Assembly (NCBI GenBank): GCA_036501145.1
Contig: DASYAV010000105.1
Coordinates: 12,994-76,993, forward strand
Reading direction: 5' to 3'
DNA: 64,000 nt
Source of the DNA: PALSA-505 sp036501145
GTDB lineage: Bacteria > Actinomycetota > Actinomycetes > Streptosporangiales > Streptosporangiaceae
Shown: one piece after another, positions 7,992-16,644 of the stretch
How the letters are laid out: the number at the start of each line of letters is the position of its first letter
Numbering within the stretch: position 1 is the stretch's first letter
Notes under the pieces: model-generated
Told to the model about the DNA's origin: nothing
The model's input: only the letters and a program-made list of their open reading frames with translations
Databases searched by the model: none
Made by a program: the position numbers and the translations under genes

Positions 7992-9638
7992 TTAGTGGGC
8001 TGGGCGGGTGTGCAGGAGCAGGCGGGAGGGGCGGGCCGCGGTGTGCCACAGCTGGTTGTGCGCCAGCACTCCATCGGTCTCGGTCACCATGTCGCCACCG
8101 GTGCCAAGGTTGACGTCGATCTTGGGGAAGGCCGAGGAGGCGATCTGCAGCCGCAGCCGGTGCCCGGCGGGCAGCTGGATGCAGGTGTCCCACATCACGA
8201 TGCTCACCTCGTACACCTCGCCCGGGGTGATCAGTTCCTCGCCGGTGAACCCGTTGCGGTAGCGCAGCCGCACCATGCCGTCGCACAGCCGCTGCGCGAA
8301 ACCGTTCGGGTGCAGGTCGATCAGCATGGCCATCACGTCGGTGTCCGCGGCCGACGTGGCCACGTGCGTGACCAGCCGCACCGGGCCGATGACCTCCAGC
8401 GGCTCGGTCAGCGGCTCGCCGTCGTAGACCAGCACGTCACCGCGCTGAGCCACGCCGTAGTAGTCGTCGGGGCCGCCGATCTGGGCGCTGCCGGCCCCGG
8501 TGAGGAACGGCACAGGCCGGTCCGGGTCGTGCGTCCAGGAGTCGGCGGGCTGCTCGCCGTCCGGGGCACCGGCGATCAGCCGGCCGTCGCCGTGCGCGCT
8601 GTTGGCCGACCCGCCGCTGGACAGGTACAGCGTGGCCGGGCTCATGTAGGGCGGCGGCCAGCTCGGCTCGTCCCGCCACTCGTTCACCCCCATGACGAAC
8701 ATCCGCACCGGGCCGGGCGCCGGCTCGGGCTTGACCCCCTTGACGTGCTCGTCGAGGAAGCCGAGCACGGCCGCGTCCAGGTCGATCAGCGCGGACGGGC
8801 CGAAGTCCACCTCGCCCAGGGTGCGGGTGGTGTTGATCGCGTGTCCCCACGGGCCCATCAGCAGCCGCTGGCCGTCCCGGCCGGCCGCCACCATCGCCGC
8901 GAAGTTGGCCGGGGTGCCGATCTCCTCGTCGTCGTACCAGCCGGACACGTGCAGCGTCGGCACGTCGATCTCGCCGATCCGGTGCTGGTAGCGGACCGGC
9001 TCCCAGTACTCGTCCAGGGTGCGGTGCGCCAGCTCGTCGCGCCAGTTCCGGGAGACGAAGCCGGCGGCCTCGTCCATGGTGGCCAGTGGCCGGTGCCGGT
9101 AGACCGTCATCCAGTCCACGTTCCCCTGGTACTGCACGACCCGGCCATCCACCAGCCGGTGCCAGTTGATGTGCATCGGCGTGGGGGCGCCGGTCGGCAT
9201 CTCCACGAACGGGTCGCTGGGCGTGACCTGGCACACCATCGCACGCAGCGAGGGCGGCCGCTCCAGCGCGGTGAGGAACTGGATCCGGCCCAGGTAGCTG
9301 CCGCCCTGGGTGGCCACGTCCCCGGTGCACCAGTCCTGCGCCGCCACCCACTCGATCACGTCGTACCCGTCCGGGCCGTCGTGCCGGTAGGGCTGGAACT
9401 CACCGTCGGAGTCGCCCCGGCCGCGCACATCCACGACCACCAGGGCGTAGCCGGCCTTGGCGTAGACGGCGCCACGCTTGGACTGCGGCTCGCCGGTCTT
9501 GCCGTACGGCGTCCGCAAGACCACCGCGGGCGCGGGCAACTCGGCGGGCAGGGTCATGTCGGCGGACAGTGTGAGGCCGTCGCGCAGCGGGATACGGACG
9601 TTGAAGCGGCGTGTGGGATCCGGCATGGTCCCAGACAT
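7992..9638 (-). CDS. CocE/NonD family hydrolase (X-Pro dipeptidyl-peptidase-like)
   Basis: Alpha/beta-hydrolase of about 548 residues. Features: oxyanion strand VVLRTPYGKTGEPQSKRGAVYAKAGYALVVVDVRGRGDS, nucleophile elbow GGSYLG (Ser about 114), GWYDDEE around the acid region, and MGPWGHAIN with the catalytic His. The C-terminal half is the jelly-roll domain of the CocE/X-Pro peptidase family (for example LYLSSGG and GHRLRLQIASSAFPKIDVN). Members hydrolyse esters or amides, and substrate cannot be inferred. No signal peptide is seen. ATG 9638 or 9626 are possible starts. It is divergent from a GNAT gene. Confidence 0.9.
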   Translation of the reverse strand: MSGTMPDPTRRFNVRIPLRDGLTLSADMTLPAELPAPAVVLRTPYGKTGEPQSKRGAVYAKAGYALVVVDVRGRGDSDGEFQPYRHDGPDGYDVIEWVAAQDWCTGDVATQGGSYLGRIQFLTALERPPSLRAMVCQVTPSDPFVEMPTGAPTPMHINWHRLVDGRVVQYQGNVDWMTVYRHRPLATMDEAAGFVSRNWRDELAHRTLDEYWEPVRYQHRIGEIDVPTLHVSGWYDDEEIGTPANFAAMVAAGRDGQRLLMGPWGHAINTTRTLGEVDFGPSALIDLDAAVLGFLDEHVKGVKPEPAPGPVRMFVMGVNEWRDEPSWPPPYMSPATLYLSSGGSANSAHGDGRLIAGAPDGEQPADSWTHDPDRPVPFLTGAGSAQIGGPDDYYGVAQRGDVLVYDGEPLTEPLEVIGPVRLVTHVATSAADTDVMAMLIDLHPNGFAQRLCDGMVRLRYRNGFTGEELITPGEVYEVSIVMWDTCIQLPAGHRLRLQIASSAFPKIDVNLGTGGDMVTETDGVLAHNQLWHTAARPSRLLLHTRPAH

Positions 9639-9713
9639 TATCGTGCGGTGGCCCCGGCACCCAGGGAAATATCCGGCGGCACCCGGAGCCCGGCCGGAGG
9701 TACCGTCGGCGGC

Positions 9714-10181
9714 ATGACCAGCGTCGCGCTGCGCCCCGCCGCGCCCGCCGACGCGGAGTTCTGCTTCGGCCTGCACGAGGCGGCGATGGGCGAATACATC
9801 ACCGCCATCTGGGGCTGGGACGAGCAGGTGCAGCGGGACTTCCACACCCGGGGCTTCCAGCCAGGCCGCTGGCAGATCATCACCGTAGACGGGGCGGACG
9901 CCGGCATGCTCGACGTGGAATACCAGCCGGACGCCGTCTACCTGTCCCGGATCGAGCTGCTGCCCGGGTATCAGGACCGCGGCGTCGGCACCGGGCTGAT
10001 CCGCGCGCTCATCGCCGAGGCGCACCGCCGCGGCCAGCCGCTCGAACTTGACGTGCTGGCCGTCAACCACCGGGCTCAGGTGCTCTACCGGCGGCTCGGC
10101 CTGCGCGAGGTGCCCAGCGGCGACGGGGACCCGCTCCGGCTCCGGATGCGAGCGGCGCCCGGCCAGGCCGCGGAGAGTTAA
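9714..10181 (+). CDS. GNAT family N-acetyltransferase
   Basis: A 155-residue acetyltransferase beginning MTSVALRPAAPADAEFCFGLHEAAM. The acetyl-CoA-binding motif is LLPGYQDRGVGTGLIRALIAEAHRRG (Q/R-x-x-G-x-G/A), and the last strand-helix is LDVLAVNHRAQVLYRRLGLREV. Substrate is unknown. An open frame continues upstream for more than 2 kb, but that is a GC-rich shadow of the cocE gene on the other strand; ATG 9714 fits the family N-terminus. Confidence 0.88.
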   Translation: MTSVALRPAAPADAEFCFGLHEAAMGEYITAIWGWDEQVQRDFHTRGFQPGRWQIITVDGADAGMLDVEYQPDAVYLSRIELLPGYQDRGVGTGLIRALIAEAHRRGQPLELDVLAVNHRAQVLYRRLGLREVPSGDGDPLRLRMRAAPGQAAES

Positions 10182-10238
10182 CCGGACGCGCCGGCCGTGG
10201 CCCCGGCCGGTTCACCGGCCTCGCTTACCATCGCAGCT

Positions 10239-10958
10239 GTGGAAGAGCCAGCTGTGGAAGAGCGGTCCGCCGGAGTGGCCTCGGCCGCGCACGGCGCCGG
10301 GCTGCGCGGTGTGATCACCGACTTCGGCGGCGTGCTGACCAACCCGCTGCCGGACACCGTCGGCGCGTGGCTCGAGGCCGATCAGATCGACAAGGCGCGC
10401 TACCGGCAGGTGATGCGCGCCTGGGTCGCGCAGGCCTACGGCACCGACGGCGAGGAGAACCCGATCCACGCGCTGGAGCGCGGCGAGGGCGACCCGGCCG
10501 AGTTCGAGCGCAGGCTGGCCGCCGAACTGGTCCGCACCGACGGCGGCGAGGTGCCCGCCGCCGGGCTGCTCGGCCGGATGTTCAGCGGCTCGCTGGCCGC
10601 GCCGCAGATGCACGACCTGATGCGCGCGCGGCGCCGGGCCGGCATCCGCACCTGCCTGCTGTCGAACTCCTGGGGCACCAGCGACTACCCACGGGACATC
10701 TTCCCCGAGCTGTTCGACTCGTGGGTGATCTCCGCCGAGGTCGGCATGCGCAAGCCGGAGGAGCGGATCTTCCTGCTCGCCGCGCGGCGGCTCGGCCTGC
10801 CGCCGGAGCAGTGCGCGTTCATCGACGACATCCAGGCCAACGTGGACGCCGCCGAAGCACTCGGCATGGCCGGCGTGCTGCACCGCGACCCGGTCACCAC
10901 CACCGCCCGGCTGGCCGGGCTGCTCGGCCTGCCACTGGAAGCCCCGCCGGGCCACTAG
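10239..10958 (+). CDS. HAD-superfamily hydrolase
   Basis: About 239 residues. Motif I is VITDFGGVLTN (Asp nucleophile, with Gly where the second Asp usually sits, as in the epoxide-hydrolase N-terminal/HAD-IA group). Motif II is LLSNSWG, motif III the Lys in GMRKPEERIF and motif IV CAFIDDIQANVDAA. Probably a small-molecule phosphatase; substrate unknown. I chose GTG 10239. The first codons carry a perfect tandem 14-of-15 bp repeat (AGCTGTGGAAGAGC at 10235 and 10250), giving a duplicated V-E-E unit. It is followed after 11 bp by vsr. Confidence 0.85.
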   Translation: MEEPAVEERSAGVASAAHGAGLRGVITDFGGVLTNPLPDTVGAWLEADQIDKARYRQVMRAWVAQAYGTDGEENPIHALERGEGDPAEFERRLAAELVRTDGGEVPAAGLLGRMFSGSLAAPQMHDLMRARRRAGIRTCLLSNSWGTSDYPRDIFPELFDSWVISAEVGMRKPEERIFLLAARRLGLPPEQCAFIDDIQANVDAAEALGMAGVLHRDPVTTTARLAGLLGLPLEAPPGH

Positions 10959-10969
10959 CGTAGGCGGTC

Positions 10970-11437
10970 ATGGTGGAGTACCCGCGACCGTCCAGCCCCG
11001 GGCGCAGCGCGAACATGCGGGCCATCCGGCGGACCGACACCAAGCCCGAGCTCACCCTGCGCCGGGCGCTGCACCGGCTGGGCTACCGGTACCGCAAGGA
11101 CTACCGCCTGGACCTGGGCACCGGCCGCCGGGTCCGGCCGGACATCGCGTTCACCGCCCGCCGGGTCGCGGTGTTCGTGGACGGCTGTTTCTGGCACGCC
11201 TGCCCCGAGCACGGCAGGAACCCGGCGGTCAACGACTGGTACTGGGCGCCGAAGCTGCGCAGGAACGTGGAGCGGGACCGCGCCGCCGACGAGACACTGG
11301 CCGCCTCCGGCTGGCAGGTGGTGCGGGTCTGGGAGCACGAGAGCCTGGAGGCGGCGCTGGCCGCGGTCATCGGCGCGGTCGGGCCGCGCGGGCCGGCCGC
11401 CCCGCCGCGGCCGGGCCGGCCGCCCGGCAGCGGCTGA
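10970..11437 (+). CDS. vsr: Very short patch repair endonuclease (Vsr)
   Basis: A 155-residue Vsr-family nuclease that nicks next to T:G mismatches made by deamination of 5-methylcytosine. Family signatures: RTDTKPELTLRRALHRLGYRYR, the active-site strand VRPDIAFTARRVAVFVDGCFWHACPEHG (catalytic Asp and zinc ligands), KLRRNVERDR and GWQVVRVWEHE. The length is normal, with a Pro-rich C-terminal tail. Vsr genes usually sit beside a dcm-type cytosine methyltransferase; none is next to this one in the window, so it may be an orphan or act with a methylase elsewhere. Confidence 0.88.
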   Translation: MVEYPRPSSPGRSANMRAIRRTDTKPELTLRRALHRLGYRYRKDYRLDLGTGRRVRPDIAFTARRVAVFVDGCFWHACPEHGRNPAVNDWYWAPKLRRNVERDRAADETLAASGWQVVRVWEHESLEAALAAVIGAVGPRGPAAPPRPGRPPGSG

Positions 11438-11534
11438 CCGGTGCGGATCGCCCAGGCCGTGGCGACCGCGCGAATGGCTGCGGCGAAGCCGTTCAGCTGG
11501 CAAAATCTGGTCATCCGCACCACCACGAGGAGAC

Positions 11535-12038
11535 ATGCGCGTCTATCTGGCATCGACGCTGCCGACACTGGAGAAGGCACTGCAGGCCGGCGAGCTCGGC
11601 CCGGCGCCGCTGGCCGGCTTCGCCGTCACTCCCGCGCTGCGGGAGTCCTACGCCAGCGGCGATGAGGAAGAGCTCGAGTACACCGCGCTGACCCTGGCCG
11701 CACGCGCCTCGCTGCGGCTGCTGGCCGCCGACCCTGGCGCGCCGCCGCGCCGGGTGGCGCTGGCCGCCGACGTCCCGGACGGGCAGGTCGCCAGCATCGG
11801 CGACCCTGGCGACCCGGACGAGCCGGCCGCGGTGGCGATCACCGCCGCGGTGCCGGTGGCCAGGCTGGCCTCCGCGCACATCGACGACACCGACGCGGCC
11901 GCGGACGTGCGCGCCGCCGTCGCCGCGCTGCCCGCGGCCGGCCGCGGCGACCCGGACGCCAAGTTCGCGGTGGACGGCGCCGAGGGGAATGAACTGCTCT
12001 GGTACGCCGTTCAGGAACTGCCCTATTTGTTCGGTTAG
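11535..12038 (+). CDS. Conserved actinobacterial hypothetical protein (DUF6912-like)
   Basis: A 167-residue protein beginning MRVYLASTLPTLEKAL and ending NELLWYAVQELPYLFG. It is Ala-rich and has no membrane segment or known catalytic motif. The N-terminal 'MRVYL-ATLP' and the C-terminal 'LLWYA-QEL' patches resemble DUF6912, a short actinobacterial family of unknown function; this is recalled, not searched. ATG 11535 follows CACGAGGAGAC, a good ribosome site. Confidence 0.7.
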   Translation: MRVYLASTLPTLEKALQAGELGPAPLAGFAVTPALRESYASGDEEELEYTALTLAARASLRLLAADPGAPPRRVALAADVPDGQVASIGDPGDPDEPAAVAITAAVPVARLASAHIDDTDAAADVRAAVAALPAAGRGDPDAKFAVDGAEGNELLWYAVQELPYLFG

Positions 12039-12143
12039 CAGCGGTTACCTGGCCGGTTAGCAGGGGGCGTGCCGGCCGTTTGCCAGCCGTGCAACCATGG
12101 GCTGAACCCGCCAGCGACGTCGGATGACCAGGAGCGAGCAGTG

Positions 12144-13772
12144 ATGGATGCGGTGACCACCGTCCCGGTACCCAGCAACGAGCCGGTGCGGCAGTACGCC
12201 CCGGGCAGCCCGGAGCGGGCCGCGCTGGAGAGCAAGATCAAGGAGCTCGCCGGCGGCCAGACCGAGCTGACCATGACCATCGGCGGGCAGCGCCGGATGG
12301 GCGGCGGCGAACCGGTCAGCCTGGTCCAGCCGCACAACCACCGGCACGTGCTCGGCCAGCTCGGCAACGCCACCGACGGCGACGTCCGCGCCGCGATCGA
12401 CGCCGCTGCCCAGGCCGCCCCCGGCTGGCGGGCGCTGTCCTTCGACGACCGGGCGGCCGTGCTGCTCAAGGCGGCCGACCTGCTGGCCGGGCCGTGGCGG
12501 CAGACCATCAACGCGTCCACCGTGCTGGGCCAGTCCAAGTCGCCGTACCAGGCGGAGATCGACGCGGCCTGCGAGCTGATCGACTTCTGGCGGTACAACG
12601 TGGCCTACGCGCGGCGGCTGCTGGCCGAGCAGCCGGAGTCCGGGCCGGGCAGCTGGAACCGGATGGAGTACCGCCCGCTCGAGGGCTTCGTGCTGGCCAT
12701 CACCCCGTTCAACTTCACCTCGATCGCGGCCAACCTGCCTACCGCGCCGGCGCTGCTCGGCAACACCGTGGTGTGGAAGCCGTCGCCCACCCAGCAGCTG
12801 TCCGCGCACTTCACCATGGCGCTGCTCGAGGCGGCCGGCCTGCCGCCCGGCGTGATCAACCTGGTCACCGGGGACGGCCAGGCGGTGTCCCGGGTCGCGC
12901 TGACCCACCCGGACCTGGCCGGCATCCACTTCACCGGCTCGACCGGCACCTTCCAGCACCTGTGGCGGACGGTCGGCGAGAACATCGCCGGATACCGCGG
13001 CTACCCGCGGCTGGTGGGCGAGACCGGCGGCAAGGACTTCGTCATCGCGCACCCGTCGGCCGACCCGGGCGCGCTGACGGCCGCGCTGCTCCGCGGCGCG
13101 TTCGAGTACCAGGGGCAGAAGTGCTCGGCCGCGTCCCGCAGCTACATCCCCCGCTCGGTCTGGGACCGGGTGCGCGACGACTTCACCGCCCAGGTGGAGT
13201 CGCTCACCATGGGCGACGTGTCCTCGGACCTGTCGCTGTTCATGGGCGCGGTGATCGACGACCGGGCGTTCGCCAAGCACGCCGCCGCGCTGCAGCGGGC
13301 CCGCGGCGCCGCGTCGGTGCGGGTGCTGACCGGCGGCCAGGCCGACGACAGCGAGGGCTACTTCGTCCAGCCCACCGTGCTGGAGTGCAGCGACCCCGAC
13401 GACGAGGTGTTCACCACCGAGTACTTCGGCCCGATCCTGGCCGTGCACGTCTACGACGACGCGGACTACCCGCGCGTGCTGGCGCAGGCCGCTGACGTGG
13501 CCAAGTACGCGCTGACCGGCTCGATCATCGCCCAGGACCGGGTGGCGATCGCCGCCGCCACCGACGCGCTGCGGTACTCGGCGGGCAACTTCTACATCAA
13601 CGACAAGCCGACCGGCGCGGTCGTCGGCCAGCAGCCGTTCGGCGGCGCCCGGGCCAGCGGCACCAACGACAAGGCCGGCTCGATCTTCAACCTGATCCGC
13701 TGGGTGAACGCCCGCTCGGTCAAGGAGCTGTTCGTCCCGCCGGCCGACTACCGCTACCCGCACATGGGCTGA
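12144..13772 (+). CDS. pruA: L-glutamate gamma-semialdehyde dehydrogenase
   Basis: NAD-dependent dehydrogenase that oxidises glutamate semialdehyde (pyrroline-5-carboxylate) to glutamate, the last step of proline and ornithine degradation. The 542-residue protein shows ITPFNFTSIAANLPTAPAL, VVWKPSPTQQ, FTGSTGTF, the general-base motif LVGETGGKDF and the nucleophile EYQGQKCSAASR, ending with QQPFGGARASGTNDKAG. This is the PruA subgroup of aldehyde dehydrogenases. ATG 12144 or GTG 12141; AGGAG at 12130-12134 serves either. No proline dehydrogenase is next to it. RocD at 57.5 kb makes its substrate. A weak hairpin (CCAGGG...CCCTGG, 13782-13801) follows the stop. Confidence 0.95.
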   Translation: MDAVTTVPVPSNEPVRQYAPGSPERAALESKIKELAGGQTELTMTIGGQRRMGGGEPVSLVQPHNHRHVLGQLGNATDGDVRAAIDAAAQAAPGWRALSFDDRAAVLLKAADLLAGPWRQTINASTVLGQSKSPYQAEIDAACELIDFWRYNVAYARRLLAEQPESGPGSWNRMEYRPLEGFVLAITPFNFTSIAANLPTAPALLGNTVVWKPSPTQQLSAHFTMALLEAAGLPPGVINLVTGDGQAVSRVALTHPDLAGIHFTGSTGTFQHLWRTVGENIAGYRGYPRLVGETGGKDFVIAHPSADPGALTAALLRGAFEYQGQKCSAASRSYIPRSVWDRVRDDFTAQVESLTMGDVSSDLSLFMGAVIDDRAFAKHAAALQRARGAASVRVLTGGQADDSEGYFVQPTVLECSDPDDEVFTTEYFGPILAVHVYDDADYPRVLAQAADVAKYALTGSIIAQDRVAIAAATDALRYSAGNFYINDKPTGAVVGQQPFGGARASGTNDKAGSIFNLIRWVNARSVKELFVPPADYRYPHMG

Positions 13773-13861
13773 CCGCCTCGGCCAGGGCCATCCGTCCCTG
13801 GTGCAGCCCTCCCCGGCAAGGGACGATGGGGGCACGGCAAGCGGGAGCGGGGAGGCTCGGG

Positions 13862-14668
13862 GTGCCTACTGTCAGCGCCAACGGGATCGACATCTACTAC
13901 GAGGTCCAGGGCGAGGGAGAGCCGCTCGTGCTCATCCCGTACCTGGCGGCCGACCAGGCCTGCTACGCGTTCCAGGTGGCCGAGTACGCCAAGCAGTTCA
14001 CCTGCTTCACGGTGGACCTGCGCGGCGCGGGGCTGTCCGGCAAGCCCGACGGCAGCTACACCACCCAGCTGCTCGCCGACGATGTCGCCGGCTTCATGCA
14101 GGCGGCCGGGGTGGACCGGGCGCACGTGGCCGGGCTGTCGCTCGGCGCCGCGACCGGCATGTGGCTGGCGGCCCGGCACCCGGAGCGGGTGAAGTCGCTG
14201 TCCCTGCACAGCGCCTGGGACGCCTCGGATCCATTCCTGCGCGCCGTGGTGCAGAACTGGCGGGCCCTGGCCCAGGGACTCGGCAACGTGGCCGAGATGG
14301 CGATCACCGGGATCTTCCCGTGGTGCTTCACGCCGGAGCTGTACGCCAGCAGGCCGGACTACATCGACTCGCTGGCCGAGTTCGTCCGCAGCCGCCCGAT
14401 GCCGCCGGTGGACGCGTTCCTCTGCCAGTCGGACGCGGTGCTGGGGCACGACGCGCGGACGGCGCTGGGCTCGATCACCGCGCCCACGCTGATCACCTTC
14501 GGGCGGCACGACATGGTCACCTCGACCCGGTTCGCCGACGCACTCACCGGCGGGATCGCCGGCAGCGAGCTGGCCGTCTTCGAAGACTGCGCGCACGCGC
14601 CGATCTACCAGAACGTCGAGGAGTTCAACGCCAGGTCGCTGGCCTTCCTGACGCAGCAGGCCGGCTGA
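13862..14668 (+). CDS. Alpha/beta hydrolase
   Basis: About 268 residues. It starts VPTVSANGIDIYYEVQGEGEPLVLI, the usual opening of the 3-oxoadipate enol-lactonase/haloperoxidase-like group. The nucleophile elbow is AGLSLGAATG, the acid is in LITFGRHDMVTS and the catalytic His in FEDCAHAPIYQN. The usual HG oxyanion segment is replaced by IPYLAADQAC, which is uncommon. Start is GTG 13862, with GGGGAGG just upstream. It stands alone between pruA and the PBP gene; substrate unknown. Confidence 0.85.
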   Translation: MPTVSANGIDIYYEVQGEGEPLVLIPYLAADQACYAFQVAEYAKQFTCFTVDLRGAGLSGKPDGSYTTQLLADDVAGFMQAAGVDRAHVAGLSLGAATGMWLAARHPERVKSLSLHSAWDASDPFLRAVVQNWRALAQGLGNVAEMAITGIFPWCFTPELYASRPDYIDSLAEFVRSRPMPPVDAFLCQSDAVLGHDARTALGSITAPTLITFGRHDMVTSTRFADALTGGIAGSELAVFEDCAHAPIYQNVEEFNARSLAFLTQQAG

Positions 14669-14732
14669 GCCAGAGCCGGACGTCATCGGGGCTCAATCCC
14701 GGCCGAGCCCGGCCACCCGGCAGGCCCGCATA

Positions 14733-14764
14733 GCCTGTCCCCCGACAGGCCCGAAAGGGGACAG
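14733..14764 (+). promoter_or_regulatory. Leader with two mutually exclusive hairpins over the PBP ribosome site
   Basis: GCCTGTC (14733-14739) can pair perfectly with GACAGGC (14744-14750) across a CCCC loop. Overlapping it, CTGTCCCC (14735-14742) is exactly complementary to GGGGACAG (14757-14764), which contains the Shine-Dalgarno six bases before ATG 14767. The two pairings exclude each other, so one form would leave the ribosome site free and the other would bury it. This is a structural observation only. Confidence 0.4.
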
Positions 14765-14766
14765 CC

Positions 14767-16458
14767 ATGCTGGACCGTTCGACGCCGCCACGGGCGGTAT
14801 ACCGGCGCCCAGGGCGGCGGCGGAAGGTGGTGATCGCGGTCACCACGGCCGTGGTGGTGCTGGCCGGCGCGGCGGTGGGCGGCTACCTGCTGCTCCGCCC
14901 GCAGCCCAGTCCCCGGCCGGCCGCGGCCAGCTACCTGGCCGCCTGGCAGCGCGGCGACTACCAGGCCATGGACCGGGTCAGCGCGGGCGTGCCGTCCGGC
15001 GGCCTGGCCACCCCGGTCAGGCAGCTGTCCGCCGAGCTGGGTGTGCAGCAGCTGCGGCTGTCGCTGCACGCGGTGACCAATACCAGCACCGGCGCGCAAG
15101 CCCGCTTCACCGCCACCGCCGGGCTGGCCAGCGGGCACACCTGGACCTACCAGGGCCGGCTGAACCTGGTGCGCAGCCACGGCAGCTGGCGGGTGAGCTG
15201 GAGCCCGGCCAGCTTCTACCCGGGGCTGCGGGCCGGCCAGCGGTTCGCGCTGAAGGCCAGCTGGCCCACCCGGGCCCAGATTCTCGCCGCCGACGGCAGC
15301 GTGCTCAGCTCACCGGCCGCCCAGGCCCGGTCCGGGTCGCTCGCGCTGCTCACCGGGGCGGTGGTCAAGGCCAGCAAGGCCCAGGCCAAGCGGCTCGGCG
15401 CGCCCTACCAGCCCGGCGACCTGATCGGCGAGGGCGGCATCGAGCAGGCCTACCAGAGGCAGCTGGCCGGCCGTCCGGCCATGGCCATCCGCATCGAGGG
15501 CCCCGGCCACCAGGTGGACGCGACCGCGGCCAGCTTCCCCGCGGTGCCCGGCACAGCGGTGAAGACCAGCATCGACATGGCCGTCCAGCAGGCCGCCTCG
15601 CACGCGGTCGCGTCGGCGAGCACCAGCAAGCCGGTGGACATGGTGGCGCTGCAGCCATCCACCGGCAAGGTGCTGGCCGTGGTGGAACGCCCCGGCGGGT
15701 TCGACCGGGCGCTGCAGGGCATCTTCCCGCCCGGCTCCACCTTCAAGATCGTGACCGGGTCCGCGGTGGCGGCCAAGGGTCTGACGCCGTCCAGCACGGT
15801 GCAGTGCCCGGCCACGATGACCGTGGACGGCCGCACGTTCCACAACGACAACAACGAGCACTACGGCAGCACGAGCCTGCTGAACGCGTTCGCGGTGTCC
15901 TGCAACACGACGTTCGCGCTGCTCGCCACCCAGCATCTGACCGGTGCCTCGCTCGGCTCGATGGCGGACAGGTTCGGCTACAACGCCCAGCCGCAGCTCG
16001 GCATCCCGGCCGTGCTCGGCAAGTTCACCGTGCCGCACTCCCCCGTGGACCTGGCCGCCGACGCGTTCGGCCAGGGCGACGACCTGGTCAACCCGCTCAG
16101 CCAGGCCGCCGAGGCGGCCGCCATCGAAAGCGGCAGCTGGCGCCCGCCGCTGCTGGTGACCAGCCCGGCGCCCACGCAGAAGGCGAAGCCGCGCGAGCTG
16201 CCCGGCTCGATCCTGGGCACGCTGCGCCCGATGATGCGCGCGGTGGTGACCACCGGCACCGCGGCCGGGGTGGGCTTCCCGTCCGGCGTCTACGGCAAGA
16301 CCGGCACGGCCGAATACGGCAGCGGGCCGAACCCGCCGTCGCACGGCTGGTTCATCGGCTACCGCGGAGACCTGGCGTTCGCGGTGCTCGTGGAGGGCGG
16401 CGGCCTCGGCGCCGACAGCGCGGGCCCGATCGCCAACGCGTTCCTGCGCGGCGCCTGA
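14767..16458 (+). CDS. Penicillin-binding transpeptidase (class B, MecA-N/NTF2-like domain)
   Basis: Cell-wall cross-linking enzyme of 563 residues. One membrane anchor spans about residues 20-42. An NTF2-like MecA N-terminal domain follows (AAASYLAAWQRGDYQAMDRV, then WRVSWSPASFYPGL), then a dimerisation region and the transpeptidase domain. Active-site motifs are all present: PGSTFKI (Ser324, Lys327), SCN (378-380) and KTGTAEYG (511-513). This is the PbpA/PBP2-like family that Streptomyces carries in several copies. It is not in the divisome cluster, so a specialised role is likely. The leader may fold over the ribosome site (see 14733-14764). Confidence 0.92.
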   Translation: MLDRSTPPRAVYRRPGRRRKVVIAVTTAVVVLAGAAVGGYLLLRPQPSPRPAAASYLAAWQRGDYQAMDRVSAGVPSGGLATPVRQLSAELGVQQLRLSLHAVTNTSTGAQARFTATAGLASGHTWTYQGRLNLVRSHGSWRVSWSPASFYPGLRAGQRFALKASWPTRAQILAADGSVLSSPAAQARSGSLALLTGAVVKASKAQAKRLGAPYQPGDLIGEGGIEQAYQRQLAGRPAMAIRIEGPGHQVDATAASFPAVPGTAVKTSIDMAVQQAASHAVASASTSKPVDMVALQPSTGKVLAVVERPGGFDRALQGIFPPGSTFKIVTGSAVAAKGLTPSSTVQCPATMTVDGRTFHNDNNEHYGSTSLLNAFAVSCNTTFALLATQHLTGASLGSMADRFGYNAQPQLGIPAVLGKFTVPHSPVDLAADAFGQGDDLVNPLSQAAEAAAIESGSWRPPLLVTSPAPTQKAKPRELPGSILGTLRPMMRAVVTTGTAAGVGFPSGVYGKTGTAEYGSGPNPPSHGWFIGYRGDLAFAVLVEGGGLGADSAGPIANAFLRGA

Positions 16459-16644
16459 CCGGGGACGGCCAGTGCCGTGGGCTCCCCGCGCCAATCCCCG
16501 ATCTGGACTGACGTTTACCCGGCCGATCGCCCCCGGGCGGCGAACCGGAAGCCCTAGCATGGACGCCGGGTAGCGCCCGCTGTCGGGGAGCCGGCGTCCC
16601 CCGGATCCCCCGATCCAGCTGGCGCCCTGGAGGTCTGCATTTAC

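Noticed and set aside
7341..9713. A very long open frame on the plus strand leading into the GNAT gene
   Set aside because: It is antisense to the well-supported cocE and ssuC genes and its translation is a low-complexity Arg/Gly/His/Val mixture. Only the last 155 codons are a real protein.
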